Positions 33,403 through 41,933 of a stretch of 64,000 nucleotides of DNA are shown here, piece by piece; the first letter of the stretch is position 1, and every line of letters begins with the position of its first letter. Origin of the DNA: Flavobacterium sp. N3904 (GTDB taxonomy: Bacteria > Bacteroidota > Bacteroidia > Flavobacteriales > Flavobacteriaceae); assembly GCF_025947305.1 (NCBI RefSeq), contig NZ_CP110009.1:3079501-3143500 (forward strand), written 5' to 3'. Position numbers and translations under genes: made by a program. Below the pieces are notes generated by a model. It saw nothing but the letters and a program-made list of their open reading frames with translations. It did no database searches and was not told where the DNA came from.

Positions 33403-33732
33403 CTATCCTCCAACACGTTTTACCTTAAACCCTTTTTCTTTTAAAATGCTCATTATTTTATCACGATAATCACCTTGAATAATAATAGAATCATCTTTGA
33501 AAGTCCCGCCAACACTCAGTTTGGTTTTGATTTCTTTGGCCAGGATTTTAAAATCCTCGTCGGTTCCTTCGTACCCCTCAATGATAGTGGTCGCTTTGCC
33601 TTTTCTTTTTTCGAATTTGCAAATCATAGGTTCTTTTTGAACGTATAATTCGTGTGGTTCTTTTTCAATTAACTCCTCGGGAGCCATTTCATGGTCTGGA
33701 AAAAGATTCTTCAATTGGTCTTGTAAATCCAT
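33403..33732 (-). CDS. SUI1/eIF1-like translation initiation factor (YciH type)
   Basis: The 109 residues hold an SUI1 domain (about 35-105): KRKGKATTIIEGYEG, LAKEIKTKLSVGGTFKDDSIIIQGD, KIMSILKEKGFKVKRVGG. The segment GGTFKDDSIIIQGDYRDKI matches the eIF1/YciH signature. In bacteria, YciH affects start-codon fidelity and stress responses. The start at 33730-33732 (MDLQDQLKNLFPDH) is preferred; an upstream in-frame ATG at 33756 lies inside the terminator of the preceding gene. The protein is cytoplasmic. It is the last gene before a palindromic repeat. Confidence 0.93.
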   Translation of the reverse strand: MDLQDQLKNLFPDHEMAPEELIEKEPHELYVQKEPMICKFEKRKGKATTIIEGYEGTDEDFKILAKEIKTKLSVGGTFKDDSIIIQGDYRDKIMSILKEKGFKVKRVGG

Positions 33733-33749
33733 ATTTTTCAAATTATAAA

Positions 33750-33793
33750 AAACCAAAAGCCAAATTCCAAAAGTGTATCATTGGAATTTGGCT
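33750..33793 (-). terminator. Terminator of the 2OG oxygenase gene
   Basis: AGCCAAATTCCAA (33758-33770) and TTGGAATTTGGCT (33781-33793) form a perfect 13-bp stem with a 10-nt loop, and the minus strand then runs into TTTTGGTTTTTT. It lies 19 bp after the oxygenase stop. Confidence 0.88.
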
Positions 33794-33811
33794 CTTCAGC
33801 TTTTTGGAATT

Positions 33812-34762
33812 TTATTTCTTAATTAAACCTAGATCAACTAGGCGCTCGTATAAATAATCCCCAGCAGTAATATCCTCGAATTTTTTAGGATTTTCGGCAT
33901 CTATACAGTTTTCTAAACAGTTTAACTTCATGTCACTAACCGGGTGCATAAAAAATGGAATAGAATAACGTGAAGTTCCCCATAATTCTCTAGGCGGATT
34001 AACCACTTGATGAATCGTAGATTTCAGTTTGTTATTGGTATGGCGAGATAGCATATCACCTACATTTATTACCAATTCATCTGGTTCTGCTACTGCATCG
34101 ATCCAATCGCCATTATGGTTTTGAACTTGTAATCCTTTACCTTGCGCACCCATCAATAGAGTAATCAAGTTGATGTCACCATGAGCTGCTGCACGAATCG
34201 CATTCTCAGGCTCTGATGTAATAGGAGGATAGTGAATAGGTCTTAGGATTGAATTCCCGTCTTTGGCGTATTCGTCAAAATAAAATTCATCCAATCCAAG
34301 ATGCAATGCCAAAGCTCTCAATACATAAACACCTGTTTTTTCAAGCATTTGGTAAGCTTCTTTACCAACAACATTAAAACGTGGTAATTCTTTTACCTCA
34401 ACATTTTCTGGATATTCTGAAGCATATTTGGAATCTTCGTCCACATACTGCCCAAAATGCCAAAATTCTTTCAAATCCCCTTCTTTACGACCTTTGGCAT
34501 GTTCTTTTCCAAAAGAAACATAACCTCTTTGTCCACCAATTCCAGGAATTTCATAGCTGTGTTTGGTTTCTAATGGCAAGGAAAAGAAATTCCTGATTTC
34601 GCCATACAATTCATCAACTAATTGATCGTTTAAAAAATGCCCTTTGAGCGCTACGAAGCCAATATCTTCGAATGCACTTCCGATTTCATTTACAAATTTT
34701 TGTTTACGTTTCGGGTCGTCCGAAAGGAAATCACGCAAGTCAACACTAGGAATGTTTTGCAT
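33812..34762 (-). CDS. Isopenicillin N synthase-like 2-oxoglutarate/Fe(II) dioxygenase
   Basis: The 316-residue protein has the double-stranded beta-helix of the 2OG-Fe(II) oxygenases. An N-terminal DIOX_N segment (SVDLRDFLSDDPKRKQKF; about 1-120) is followed by the iron site His in AAHGDINLI (near 195) with Asp two residues on, distal His in STIHQVVNPP (near 250) and the 2OG-binding RYSIPFF. All three iron ligands are present, so it should be active. Family members oxidise amino acids, alkaloids and antibiotics; the substrate is unknown here. The promoter region carries a palindrome over the probable start site. Transcribed away from the fused E1 gene. Confidence 0.92.
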   Translation of the reverse strand: MQNIPSVDLRDFLSDDPKRKQKFVNEIGSAFEDIGFVALKGHFLNDQLVDELYGEIRNFFSLPLETKHSYEIPGIGGQRGYVSFGKEHAKGRKEGDLKEFWHFGQYVDEDSKYASEYPENVEVKELPRFNVVGKEAYQMLEKTGVYVLRALALHLGLDEFYFDEYAKDGNSILRPIHYPPITSEPENAIRAAAHGDINLITLLMGAQGKGLQVQNHNGDWIDAVAEPDELVINVGDMLSRHTNNKLKSTIHQVVNPPRELWGTSRYSIPFFMHPVSDMKLNCLENCIDAENPKKFEDITAGDYLYERLVDLGLIKK

Positions 34763-34781
34763 ATTAAGTCTGTATTTAATA

Positions 34782-34816
34782 CTTTAGAAGTTTTAAACTT
34801 CTAAAGCACAAAGATA
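34782..34816 (-). promoter_or_regulatory. Promoter of the 2OG oxygenase with an overlapping palindrome
   Basis: The minus strand reads TATCTTTG at 34809-34816, matching TAnnTTTG. Just downstream, CTTTAGAAGTTT (34782-34793) is the exact inverse of AAACTTCTAAAG (34795-34806), 12 bp per arm around one base. The palindrome covers the expected start site and leader, so it could be an operator or a 5' hairpin. Confidence 0.55.
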
Positions 34817-34900
34817 AAAAATAAAACAGAGAACTCTTTTCAATAATTATTCATAATTTAAAATATTATAACAATTAGACTAAAAACTGTTATATTTATT

Positions 34901-34908
34901 TATCTTTG
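34901..34908 (+). promoter_or_regulatory. Candidate -7 box for the fused E1 gene
   Basis: TATCTTTG matches TAnnTTTG, 24 bp before the ATG at 34933. This excludes the in-frame ATG at 34906, which lies inside the box. Confidence 0.55.
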
Positions 34909-34932
34909 AGTTGTATCAATAAACCCCAAAAA

Positions 34933-36909
34933 ATGAATTTCGATAAAAAAAATCTATCCAACGATACTTTATTAGATCTATATAAAAGAATGCTAAAACC
35001 GAGATTGGTAGAGGAAAAAATGCTAATCCTGATCAGACAGGGAAAAGTATCCAAATGGTTTTCTGGTATAGGGCAGGAAGCCATTTCTGTAGGTATTACA
35101 GCTGCTTTAGATAAAGATGAATATATTTTACCAATGCACCGCAACTTAGGTGTATTTACAGGAAGAGACATTCCATTACATCGACTATTTTCTCAATGGC
35201 AAGGCAAAGCCAATGGATTTACCAAAGGAAGAGACCGAAGTTTTCATTTTGGTACGCAAGAATATAAAATCATTGGAATGATTTCGCATCTGGGACCTCA
35301 ACTGGGTGTTGCTGATGGAATAGCATTGGCCAATAAATTACAGAAAAACGGAAAAGTAACTGCTGTTTTTACCGGTGAAGGCGCCACTAGCGAAGGCGAT
35401 TTTCATGAAGCTTTGAATATAGCAGCGGTCTGGGATTTGCCTGTTTTTTTTATAATTGAAAATAACGGATATGGTTTATCTACTCCTACCAATGAACAAT
35501 ACCGTTGCGAAAACCTTGCCGACAAAGGAATAGGTTACGGAATCGAAAGCCACATCGTTGACGGGAATAATATATTGGACGTTTTTAATTTAATTACCGA
35601 ATTAAAAGCATCGATGACTGAAAATCCACGGCCAATTTTATTGGAATTCAAAACATTCCGAATGCGCGGACATGAAGAGGCGAGTGGCACCAAATATGTT
35701 CCTCAGGAATTAATGGATTTATGGGCCGCAAAAGACCCTGTGGATAATTACAGAAGTTATTTATACCAAAATGATATTCTTACCAAAGAACATGATGACG
35801 AAATACAACATGAAATCAAAAAAGATATAGATGAAAGTTGGGCTATAGCCAATGCCGAACCAGAAATTGTACCCACTTATGAGGGGGAATTAAATGATGT
35901 TTACCAGCCGTATATTCATGAAGAGTTTCATCCGAATTCGGAAACAGAAAATATTCGTTTTATAGACGCTATTTCGAGTAGCTTGCGCCAATCAATGGTT
36001 CGACATGAAAAATCGGTTATCATGGGACAAGACATTGCCGAATATGGTGGCGCTTTCAAAATAACGGATGGTTTTGTGGCGCAATTTGGTAAAGACCGTG
36101 TTCGAAATACACCCATTTGCGAAAGCGCCGTAGTTTCGACAGCGATGGGATTGTCCATTAATGGTTATAAAGCCATCGTCGAAATGCAATTTGCTGATTT
36201 TGTGTCCACCGGATTTAATCCAATTGTGAATTTATTGGCCAAATCTCATTACCGTTGGTTGGAGAAAGCCGATATTGTCGTTCGAATGCCCTGCGGCGGA
36301 GGAACACAAGCAGGGCCTTTTCATTCCCAAACCAATGAAGCCTGGTTTACTAAAACTCCAGGTTTAAAGGTTGTTTATCCAGCCTTTCCTTATGATGTCA
36401 AAGGTTTGCTGAATGCTTCGATAAATGACCCGAATCCTGTTTTATTCTTCGAACACAAACAATTGTACCGAAGCATGTCACAAAATGTACCCACAAACTA
36501 TTATACTATTCCATTGGGGAAAGCGGCCTTACTCAAAGAAGGAGACGATGTCACGATTATTTCTTTTGGAGCAGCGGTACATTGGGCTTTGGAAACTTTA
36601 GACAAAAATCCAGAAATAGAAGCAGATGTGTTGGACTTAAGAACCCTCCAACCTTTGGATACGGAAGCAATTTACACCTCGGTCAAAAAGACAGGAAAAG
36701 TGATTGTTTATCAAGAAGATTCTATGTTTGGCGGAATTGCCAGCGATATTTCAGCATTGATAATGGAAAATTGTTTTGAATATCTGGATGCGCCCGTAAA
36801 ACGTGTTGCCAGTTTGGATTCCCCAATTCCATTTACAAAAGCATTGGAAGATCAATATTTGCCGAAAGGCCGATTTGAAATAGAATTGAAAGCGCTTTTG
36901 GAGTATTAA
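34933..36909 (+). CDS. Branched-chain 2-oxoacid dehydrogenase E1, fused alpha and beta subunits
   Basis: This is the thiamine diphosphate-dependent E1 that decarboxylates 2-oxoisovalerate and related oxoacids from leucine, isoleucine and valine. It feeds branched acyl-CoA to iso-fatty acid synthesis. Alpha (about 1-325) has the TPP/Mg motif from GEGATSEGDFHEALNIAA to IIENNGYG. Beta (about 340-658) begins near IRFIDAISSSLRQSM and has IMGQDIAEYGGAFKITDGF and the transketolase central and C-terminal regions (VYQEDSMFGGIASDI). Fusion of the two subunits in one 658-residue chain is common in Bacteroidota. The E2 and E3 genes are not adjacent. A bidirectional terminator follows. Confidence 0.93.
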   Translation: MNFDKKNLSNDTLLDLYKRMLKPRLVEEKMLILIRQGKVSKWFSGIGQEAISVGITAALDKDEYILPMHRNLGVFTGRDIPLHRLFSQWQGKANGFTKGRDRSFHFGTQEYKIIGMISHLGPQLGVADGIALANKLQKNGKVTAVFTGEGATSEGDFHEALNIAAVWDLPVFFIIENNGYGLSTPTNEQYRCENLADKGIGYGIESHIVDGNNILDVFNLITELKASMTENPRPILLEFKTFRMRGHEEASGTKYVPQELMDLWAAKDPVDNYRSYLYQNDILTKEHDDEIQHEIKKDIDESWAIANAEPEIVPTYEGELNDVYQPYIHEEFHPNSETENIRFIDAISSSLRQSMVRHEKSVIMGQDIAEYGGAFKITDGFVAQFGKDRVRNTPICESAVVSTAMGLSINGYKAIVEMQFADFVSTGFNPIVNLLAKSHYRWLEKADIVVRMPCGGGTQAGPFHSQTNEAWFTKTPGLKVVYPAFPYDVKGLLNASINDPNPVLFFEHKQLYRSMSQNVPTNYYTIPLGKAALLKEGDDVTIISFGAAVHWALETLDKNPEIEADVLDLRTLQPLDTEAIYTSVKKTGKVIVYQEDSMFGGIASDISALIMENCFEYLDAPVKRVASLDSPIPFTKALEDQYLPKGRFEIELKALLEY

Positions 36910-36933
36910 TTAAGAAACTATAAATTGAAAAAC

Positions 36934-36966
36934 AAAAAGGATGTCTAATTGCAGACATCCTTTTTT
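36934..36966. terminator. Bidirectional terminator between convergent genes
   Basis: AAAAAGGATGTCT pairs perfectly with AGACATCCTTTTT (13 bp, 6-nt loop), with A and T runs on both sides, between the fused E1 gene and the AspT-type transporter gene. Confidence 0.88.
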
Positions 36967-36984
36967 ATAGAAATGAAATAAAAA

Positions 36985-38685
36985 TCAACTCGCAAAGAGC
37001 AAAATAAGCAATTGTGCCACCAATATTCTACTGATTGTTACCAACGGATAAACCGTTGCATACGATTGATTAGGAATATCAGAATCCAAATATTTGGTAC
37101 TAAAAGCCAATGCAGCAGGATCGGTATAAGAGCCGCTCATAATTCCTACCATTTGATAAAAATTAAGTTTAAATACAAATCGACTTATTAATACCAATAG
37201 TGTCAAAGGGATAAAAGTAATGTAGCAACCGTAATAAATCCACATCCATCCGTCATTTGCTATAAAATTGTCATAGAAACCATGACCTGCTTTAATTCCG
37301 ACTGCAGCAAAGAACAAACAAATCCCGAAATCTTTCATGAAATGTATTGCTCCGTTATTGATATATGAGTGAATTACTCCAACACCACCGTATCTACTAA
37401 TGAATAATGCGGCCAAAAGCGGTCCGGCAGCCAATCCTAATTTTAAAGGAACGGGCAAAGAAGGAATCATAATTGGAATTGAACCAATGATAACCCCAAA
37501 AATCAAGCCTCCGAAAAGAGAAAGGAAATCGGGTTCCAAAAGTATTTTTTTTGAATTTCCTATAATGTTTTCAGCTTCTTCGATGGCTTCTTTACTACCT
37601 ACTACCAATAAAGTATCACCATAATAAAGTTCCAATGTAGGCTGTGCTAAAATTTCTAATCCAGAACGAACTACACGAGTCACTTTTAAACCAAATTGAT
37701 TGTACAAATCCAATTGTGCGAGCGTTTTGTGCGTAGCGGTTTTTTTAGTTACACTTAGTATTTTTGTTGTAACATCGTCTTCAGATTCGATAAATAAATC
37801 GGTGGATACTTTTCCAGCAATATCGATAAATTTATTAATGTCTTTTTGTTTGGCCACCACCATCAAAACGTCTTTGTCTTTTATTATAGAATCTAACGAA
37901 GGGGAAAACACCACCTTGGTTCCGCTTTGTTTTTGTCTGGATATAATTACGTCTTCAATGTGGAATTCCTTAAATACCTGTCTAATTGTTTTTCCTACTA
38001 TATTTGGTTGTGTAACTCTACATTTTTGACGAACTATTTTATTTTCTGAGTCTTTATTTTTTTTATTAAGCAAAATAACTTCATTAGATAAGTCTATTTT
38101 CAAAAAGTTTTTGGCTAATATTATAATGAGTATAATTCCAAAAACTCCAATAGGATAAGTGATAGCATAAGCAATGGCAGGATCTGAAAAGTGATCAGCA
38201 GGAAGATTCAATTGTTTTTGAATTTCAATCAAAGTCGATTTGGCAGCTCCTAATCCTGGAGTATTTGTAACCGAACCCGACATTAATCCAACAGCATTTT
38301 CAACTTTTACATTAGCAAATAAATGGATTAAATAGGCAATAATACCACCTAAGAAAACAGTTCCAACACCTAATGCATTAAAAATAAGCCCTTCTTTTTT
38401 GAAAGAAGAAAAGAAAGTAGGACCAACTTGAATACCGATACCGTATACAAAAAGAATTAAACCAAATTCTCGAACGAATTGAATTAATTCCGGTTCCATA
38501 CTAAAACCTAAGTGACCTAAAAATAGGCCAACAAACATAACTGCGGATACACCGAGTGATACACTGCCTATTTTGAGTTTTCCTGCAAAAAAACCTACGC
38601 TAATAGCCAAAAATAATACAATTAATGACTGTGTCATATCCGGCGTTTCTGTCGGAGTAAACAATATTTTAAACCATTCGAACAT
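36985..38685 (-). CDS. AspT/YidE-type (AAE family) membrane transporter with TrkA_C domains
   Basis: The 566-residue protein has two membrane halves, each with the AspT/YidE/YbjL duplication signature: SGSVTNTPGLGAAKS near 135-150 in the first and SGSYTDPAALAFS near 525-537 in the second. Between them are two cytoplasmic RCK-C/TrkA_C domains (about 210-375; VTQPNIVGKTIRQVF, ARVVRSGLEIL-like segments) that usually bind a small regulatory ligand. AspT swaps aspartate for alanine, but most homologues are uncharacterised, so the substrate is open. It is monocistronic and convergent with the E1 gene. Confidence 0.9.
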   Translation of the reverse strand: MFEWFKILFTPTETPDMTQSLIVLFLAISVGFFAGKLKIGSVSLGVSAVMFVGLFLGHLGFSMEPELIQFVREFGLILFVYGIGIQVGPTFFSSFKKEGLIFNALGVGTVFLGGIIAYLIHLFANVKVENAVGLMSGSVTNTPGLGAAKSTLIEIQKQLNLPADHFSDPAIAYAITYPIGVFGIILIIILAKNFLKIDLSNEVILLNKKNKDSENKIVRQKCRVTQPNIVGKTIRQVFKEFHIEDVIISRQKQSGTKVVFSPSLDSIIKDKDVLMVVAKQKDINKFIDIAGKVSTDLFIESEDDVTTKILSVTKKTATHKTLAQLDLYNQFGLKVTRVVRSGLEILAQPTLELYYGDTLLVVGSKEAIEEAENIIGNSKKILLEPDFLSLFGGLIFGVIIGSIPIMIPSLPVPLKLGLAAGPLLAALFISRYGGVGVIHSYINNGAIHFMKDFGICLFFAAVGIKAGHGFYDNFIANDGWMWIYYGCYITFIPLTLLVLISRFVFKLNFYQMVGIMSGSYTDPAALAFSTKYLDSDIPNQSYATVYPLVTISRILVAQLLILLFAS

Positions 38686-38854
38686 AATTTTATAATATTT
38701 AGTTGTAAATAATAGTGTAAATGAATTAAATAATTTGTTATTTTTATATGATAAAAATCAGTTTTGTATGATTTTGTTTTCTAATAATCAAATTGTTACC
38801 ACAATAAATAAAGATCTATAAAAAACCTGTAACCCCTTGTAATACACCATGAAA

Positions 38855-38868
38855 GCGCAAACGTTTGC
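38855..38868. promoter_or_regulatory. Perfect palindrome CGCAAACGTTTGCG, LacI/GalR-type operator candidate
   Basis: A 14-bp perfect palindrome with the central CG typical of LacI-family operators lies in the 287-bp region between the divergent transporter and pckA. It is 56 bp upstream of the pckA -7 box, so it could act as an activator or roadblock site. It is more GC-rich than its surroundings. The rest of 38686-38972 is AT-rich, with no other gene seen. Confidence 0.6.
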
Positions 38869-38923
38869 GTATATTTTTTCTGCAAACATGATAAAAATCA
38901 GCTTTTTTCCTTATTTGCTAAAG

Positions 38924-38931
38924 TACCTTTG
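38924..38931 (+). promoter_or_regulatory. Candidate -7 box for pckA
   Basis: TACCTTTG matches TAnnTTTG exactly, 41 bp before the ATG. Confidence 0.5.
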
Positions 38932-38972
38932 ATAAAGAAAATAACACATCAAATTATTATAAATAGAAAACC

Positions 38973-40592
38973 ATGAAAAACATCAAAATTATTCAGGAAT
39001 TACACAATTTAGGAATCACAGGTTACCATGAAGTTGTATACAACCCTTCTTATGAAGAATTGTACAAAGCTGAAGTTTCTAATAAAAGAAAAGGATACGA
39101 AAAAGGAGCATTAACTGATACTGGTGCTGTTGCCGTAAAAACAGGAGTTTTTACAGGACGTTCTCCTAAAGATAGATATATTGTTAAAGATGCAACATCA
39201 AGAGATACTATATACTGGGATGACAAAGTAAATTTTCCAACTACTCAAGGAATTTACGATGATTTAAAAGGATTAGTTTTAAAACAACTTTCTACATCTC
39301 CAAAATTATATGTAGTTGATGCTTATTGCGGAACAAATGTTGACACAAGACTTAAAGTACGTTTCGTAATGGAAGTGGCTTGGCAAGCACACTTTGTAAC
39401 TAATATGTTTATCAGACCTTCAAATTACGAATTGGAAAACTTTGGACAACCCGATTTTATTGTAATGAATGGTTCAAAAACTGTAAATCCAAATTGGAAA
39501 GAACAAGGGTTAAACTCTGAAAACTTTGTAGTATTTAACCTTACTGAAAAAATCCAAATTATTGGAGGAACTTGGTATGGTGGTGAAATGAAAAAAGGTA
39601 TGTTCTCTATGATGAACTACTACTTACCTCTAAAAGGGATGGCTTCAATGCACTGTTCTGCAAACGTAGGTGAAAAAGGTGATGTTGCTGTATTCTTTGG
39701 ACTTTCTGGAACTGGAAAAACTACACTTTCTGCAGATCCAAAAAGATACTTAATTGGAGATGATGAACACGGATGGGATAACAATGGAGTATTTAACTAC
39801 GAAGGTGGTTGCTATGCTAAAGTAATTGACTTATCCGAAGAAAACGAACCAGATATCTGGAGAGCAATCAAAAGAGATGCTTTATTAGAAAATGTGATTG
39901 TTGATGAATACGGAGAAATTGATTATTACGATCATTCAATCACAGAAAATTCAAGAGTTTCTTACCCAATTTATCATATCAACAAAATTGTATTGCCATC
40001 AAAAGCTGGACATGCAAGCAAAATCATCTATCTTTCTGCTGATGCATTTGGAGTATTGCCTCCAGTATCAATCTTAGACGAAGATCAAGCTCAATACCAC
40101 TTCTTATGCGGATATACCTCAAAATTAGCAGGAACTGAAAGAGGAATTACTTCTCCAGAACCTTCTTTCTCACCAGCATTTGGTGAAGCTTTCTTAACAT
40201 TACACCCAACAATGTATTCTAAAACATTAATTGGAAAAATGAAAGAGCATGGAGCTAAAGCATATTTGGTAAACACAGGTTGGAATGGAACTGGAAAAAG
40301 AATTTCTCTTAAAAACACAAGAGCAATTATTGATGCCATCATCAACAGTGAAATCGATGCTGCTGAAACAAAAACTATTCCTTTCTTGAACTTGACGATC
40401 CCAACTGCATTAACAAATGTTAGTGAAGGAATTCTTGATCCAAGAGATACTTACAAAGATGAAGCTGAGTGGGAAAGCAAAGCAAAAGATTTATCTGCAC
40501 GATACATTAAAAATTTCGAACAATATACAGATACTGAAGAAGGAAAACGTTTAGTCGCTGCTGGACCTTCTTTGGAAGCTGTTTTAAATTAG
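38973..40592 (+). CDS. pckA: Phosphoenolpyruvate carboxykinase (ATP)
   Basis: PckA converts oxaloacetate and ATP to phosphoenolpyruvate, the entry step of gluconeogenesis. The 539 residues match the ATP-type family. Visible sites are the substrate-binding [12 protein letters not shown], kinase-1a [11 protein letters not shown] (near 249-259), the metal-binding Asp in [20 protein letters not shown] and the adenine-binding loop [20 protein letters not shown]. No signal peptide, so it is cytoplasmic. Codon choice is cleaner and more A-ending than in the neighbours, as expected for a highly expressed gene. It has a strong terminator downstream and a LacI-type palindrome upstream. Confidence 0.98.
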   Translation: MKNIKIIQELHNLGITGYHEVVYNPSYEELYKAEVSNKRKGYEKGALTDTGAVAVKTGVFTGRSPKDRYIVKDATSRDTIYWDDKVNFPTTQGIYDDLKGLVLKQLSTSPKLYVVDAYCGTNVDTRLKVRFVMEVAWQAHFVTNMFIRPSNYELENFGQPDFIVMNGSKTVNPNWKEQGLNSENFVVFNLTEKIQIIGGTWYGGEMKKGMFSMMNYYLPLKGMASMHCSANVGEKGDVAVFFGLSGTGKTTLSADPKRYLIGDDEHGWDNNGVFNYEGGCYAKVIDLSEENEPDIWRAIKRDALLENVIVDEYGEIDYYDHSITENSRVSYPIYHINKIVLPSKAGHASKIIYLSADAFGVLPPVSILDEDQAQYHFLCGYTSKLAGTERGITSPEPSFSPAFGEAFLTLHPTMYSKTLIGKMKEHGAKAYLVNTGWNGTGKRISLKNTRAIIDAIINSEIDAAETKTIPFLNLTIPTALTNVSEGILDPRDTYKDEAEWESKAKDLSARYIKNFEQYTDTEEGKRLVAAGPSLEAVLN

Positions 40593-40624
40593 TAAGTTAC
40601 TAATAATTATTTAGGGTTGGTTTT

Positions 40625-40678
40625 AAAACATCTATTGCTAGTGTTCAAAAAATATTAGTAATAGGTGTTTTATTTTTT
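40625..40678 (+). terminator. Terminator of pckA
   Basis: AAAACATCTATTGCTA (40625-40640) pairs with TAGTAATAGGTGTTTT (40656-40671), 16 bp with two G-U pairs, then a T-rich stretch, 33 bp after the pckA stop. Confidence 0.85.
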
Positions 40679-40764
40679 ATCAAATCGATTCTTTGTGACG
40701 ATTAAACATTCTATTGCAGTCTTTATTTAACAAATATTTGTTGTTACGTTAAATTAAAAATAGG

Positions 40765-40792
40765 TTTGTAATTGTTTTATCTCTTATATTTG
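40765..40792 (+). promoter_or_regulatory. Promoter of the histidine operon
   Basis: TATATTTG (40785-40792) is an exact TAnnTTTG match, with TTTG at 40765-40768 in the -33 position, 16 bp upstream. The start site would be near 40798, giving a leader of about 200 nt before hisG. Confidence 0.6.
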
Positions 40793-40828
40793 CAAAAGAA
40801 ACAAAGAGTTATCTAAATTTATAAAGTT

Positions 40829-40888
40829 ATGTTATCAATTCAATTACATCATCATCATTCTCATAATTGCTCTCAAGCGATGTGTTAA
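40829..40888 (+). CDS. hisL: His operon leader peptide
   Basis: A 19-residue open frame MLSIQLHHHHSHNCSQAMC has five His codons in six positions (40847-40864). It sits between the operon promoter and a hairpin terminator, 113 bp before hisG. This is the layout of ribosome-mediated attenuation: when charged tRNA-His is scarce the ribosome pauses in the His run and termination is prevented. The peptide itself should have no other role. Too short for normal gene finding. Confidence 0.88.
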   Translation: MLSIQLHHHHSHNCSQAMC

Positions 40889-40947
40889 TGGTATGCGTGT
40901 AAATCACAATAATCTAAACCCGTTTGAGTACATCAAACGGGTTTTTT
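40872..40947 (+). promoter_or_regulatory. His attenuator: antiterminator and terminator
   Basis: Terminator: AAACCCGTTTGA (40916-40927) pairs with TCAAACGGGTTT (40933-40944), 12 perfect bp and a 5-nt loop, then six T. Antiterminator: CTCAAGCG (40872-40879), directly after the His codons, pairs over 8 bp (one G-U) with CGTTTGAG (40921-40928), which is part of the terminator stem, so the two folds exclude each other. A ribosome that reaches the leader stop at 40886 would cover the antiterminator arm and allow termination. Confidence 0.82.
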
Positions 40948-41001
40948 ATTGCCTATTCTTTGTACTCAACCATATTCTAAACAACAAACAAAAAAACTAA
41001 A

Positions 41002-41859
41002 ATGAGTACACTTAAAATTGCAATTCAAAAATCTGGACGCCTAAACGAAGAAAGCATCCAAATCCTAAAAGACGCAGGGATCTCAATTGATAATGGAATA
41101 GATCAATTAAAAGCAGAAGCTTCCAATTTTCCTTTAGAGGTTTTATATCTGCGAAATTCAGATATTCCCCAATATTTAATCGATGGAGTAGTAGATATTG
41201 CTATTGTAGGAGATAATTTATTAGTTGAAAAAGGGAAAAACATTGAGGTAATTCAAAAATTAGGTTTTTCAAAATGTAAAGTTTCGGTAGCAGTTCCCAA
41301 AACATTTAATTATAAATCAGTAAAAGATTTAGAAGGGATGCGCATTGCAACTTCTTATCCAAACACAGTAATTGATTTTTTTAATTCTAAAGGAGTAACA
41401 GTTGATATTCACCAAATATCAGGTTCGGTAGAAATTGCCCCAAACATTGGTTTAGCAGATGCTATTGTCGATATTGTATCCAGCGGAAGCACTTTATTTA
41501 AAAACAATTTGAAAGAAGTTGAAGTTATTTTTAAAAGTGAGGCGGTATTAGCTGTTTCTCCAAAAGTAAGTCCTGAATCTCAAAAAATAATTGACACATT
41601 AAAATTTAGAATCGAATCGGTTTTAAGAGCAAGAAAATCAAAATATATTTTGATGAATATTCCAAATGACAAAATTGAAGCTGTTGGCAAGATTCTTCCC
41701 GTATTACGTAGTTTAACCGTTTTGCCATTGGCAGAAGAAGGTTGGAGTAGTGTACACTCGGTAATTGACAAAGACACTTTTTGGGAAGTAATTGACCAAT
41801 TGAAAGAAGTTGGTGCCGAGGGAATTTTAGTTTGTCCAATCGAAAAAATGGTACTTTAA
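41002..41859 (+). CDS. hisG: ATP phosphoribosyltransferase, long form
   Basis: HisG catalyses the first, feedback-controlled step of histidine synthesis: ATP plus PRPP to phosphoribosyl-ATP. At 285 residues it is the long form, with a C-terminal ACT-like regulatory domain (about 215-285; YILMNIPNDKIEAVGKILPVL) that binds histidine, so no HisZ partner is needed. The catalytic part has the PRPP-loop-like VDIVSSGSTLFKNNL (near 155-169). This is the first gene after the attenuator, and the other eight genes of the operon follow closely on the same strand. Confidence 0.97.
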   Translation: MSTLKIAIQKSGRLNEESIQILKDAGISIDNGIDQLKAEASNFPLEVLYLRNSDIPQYLIDGVVDIAIVGDNLLVEKGKNIEVIQKLGFSKCKVSVAVPKTFNYKSVKDLEGMRIATSYPNTVIDFFNSKGVTVDIHQISGSVEIAPNIGLADAIVDIVSSGSTLFKNNLKEVEVIFKSEAVLAVSPKVSPESQKIIDTLKFRIESVLRARKSKYILMNIPNDKIEAVGKILPVLRSLTVLPLAEEGWSSVHSVIDKDTFWEVIDQLKEVGAEGILVCPIEKMVL

Positions 41860-41933
41860 TTTAAGCGTAAATATAAGATTAAAATAGTGATTTTTAAATC
41901 TATAAATTCTTCAATCTTTAAATTAAAATTATA

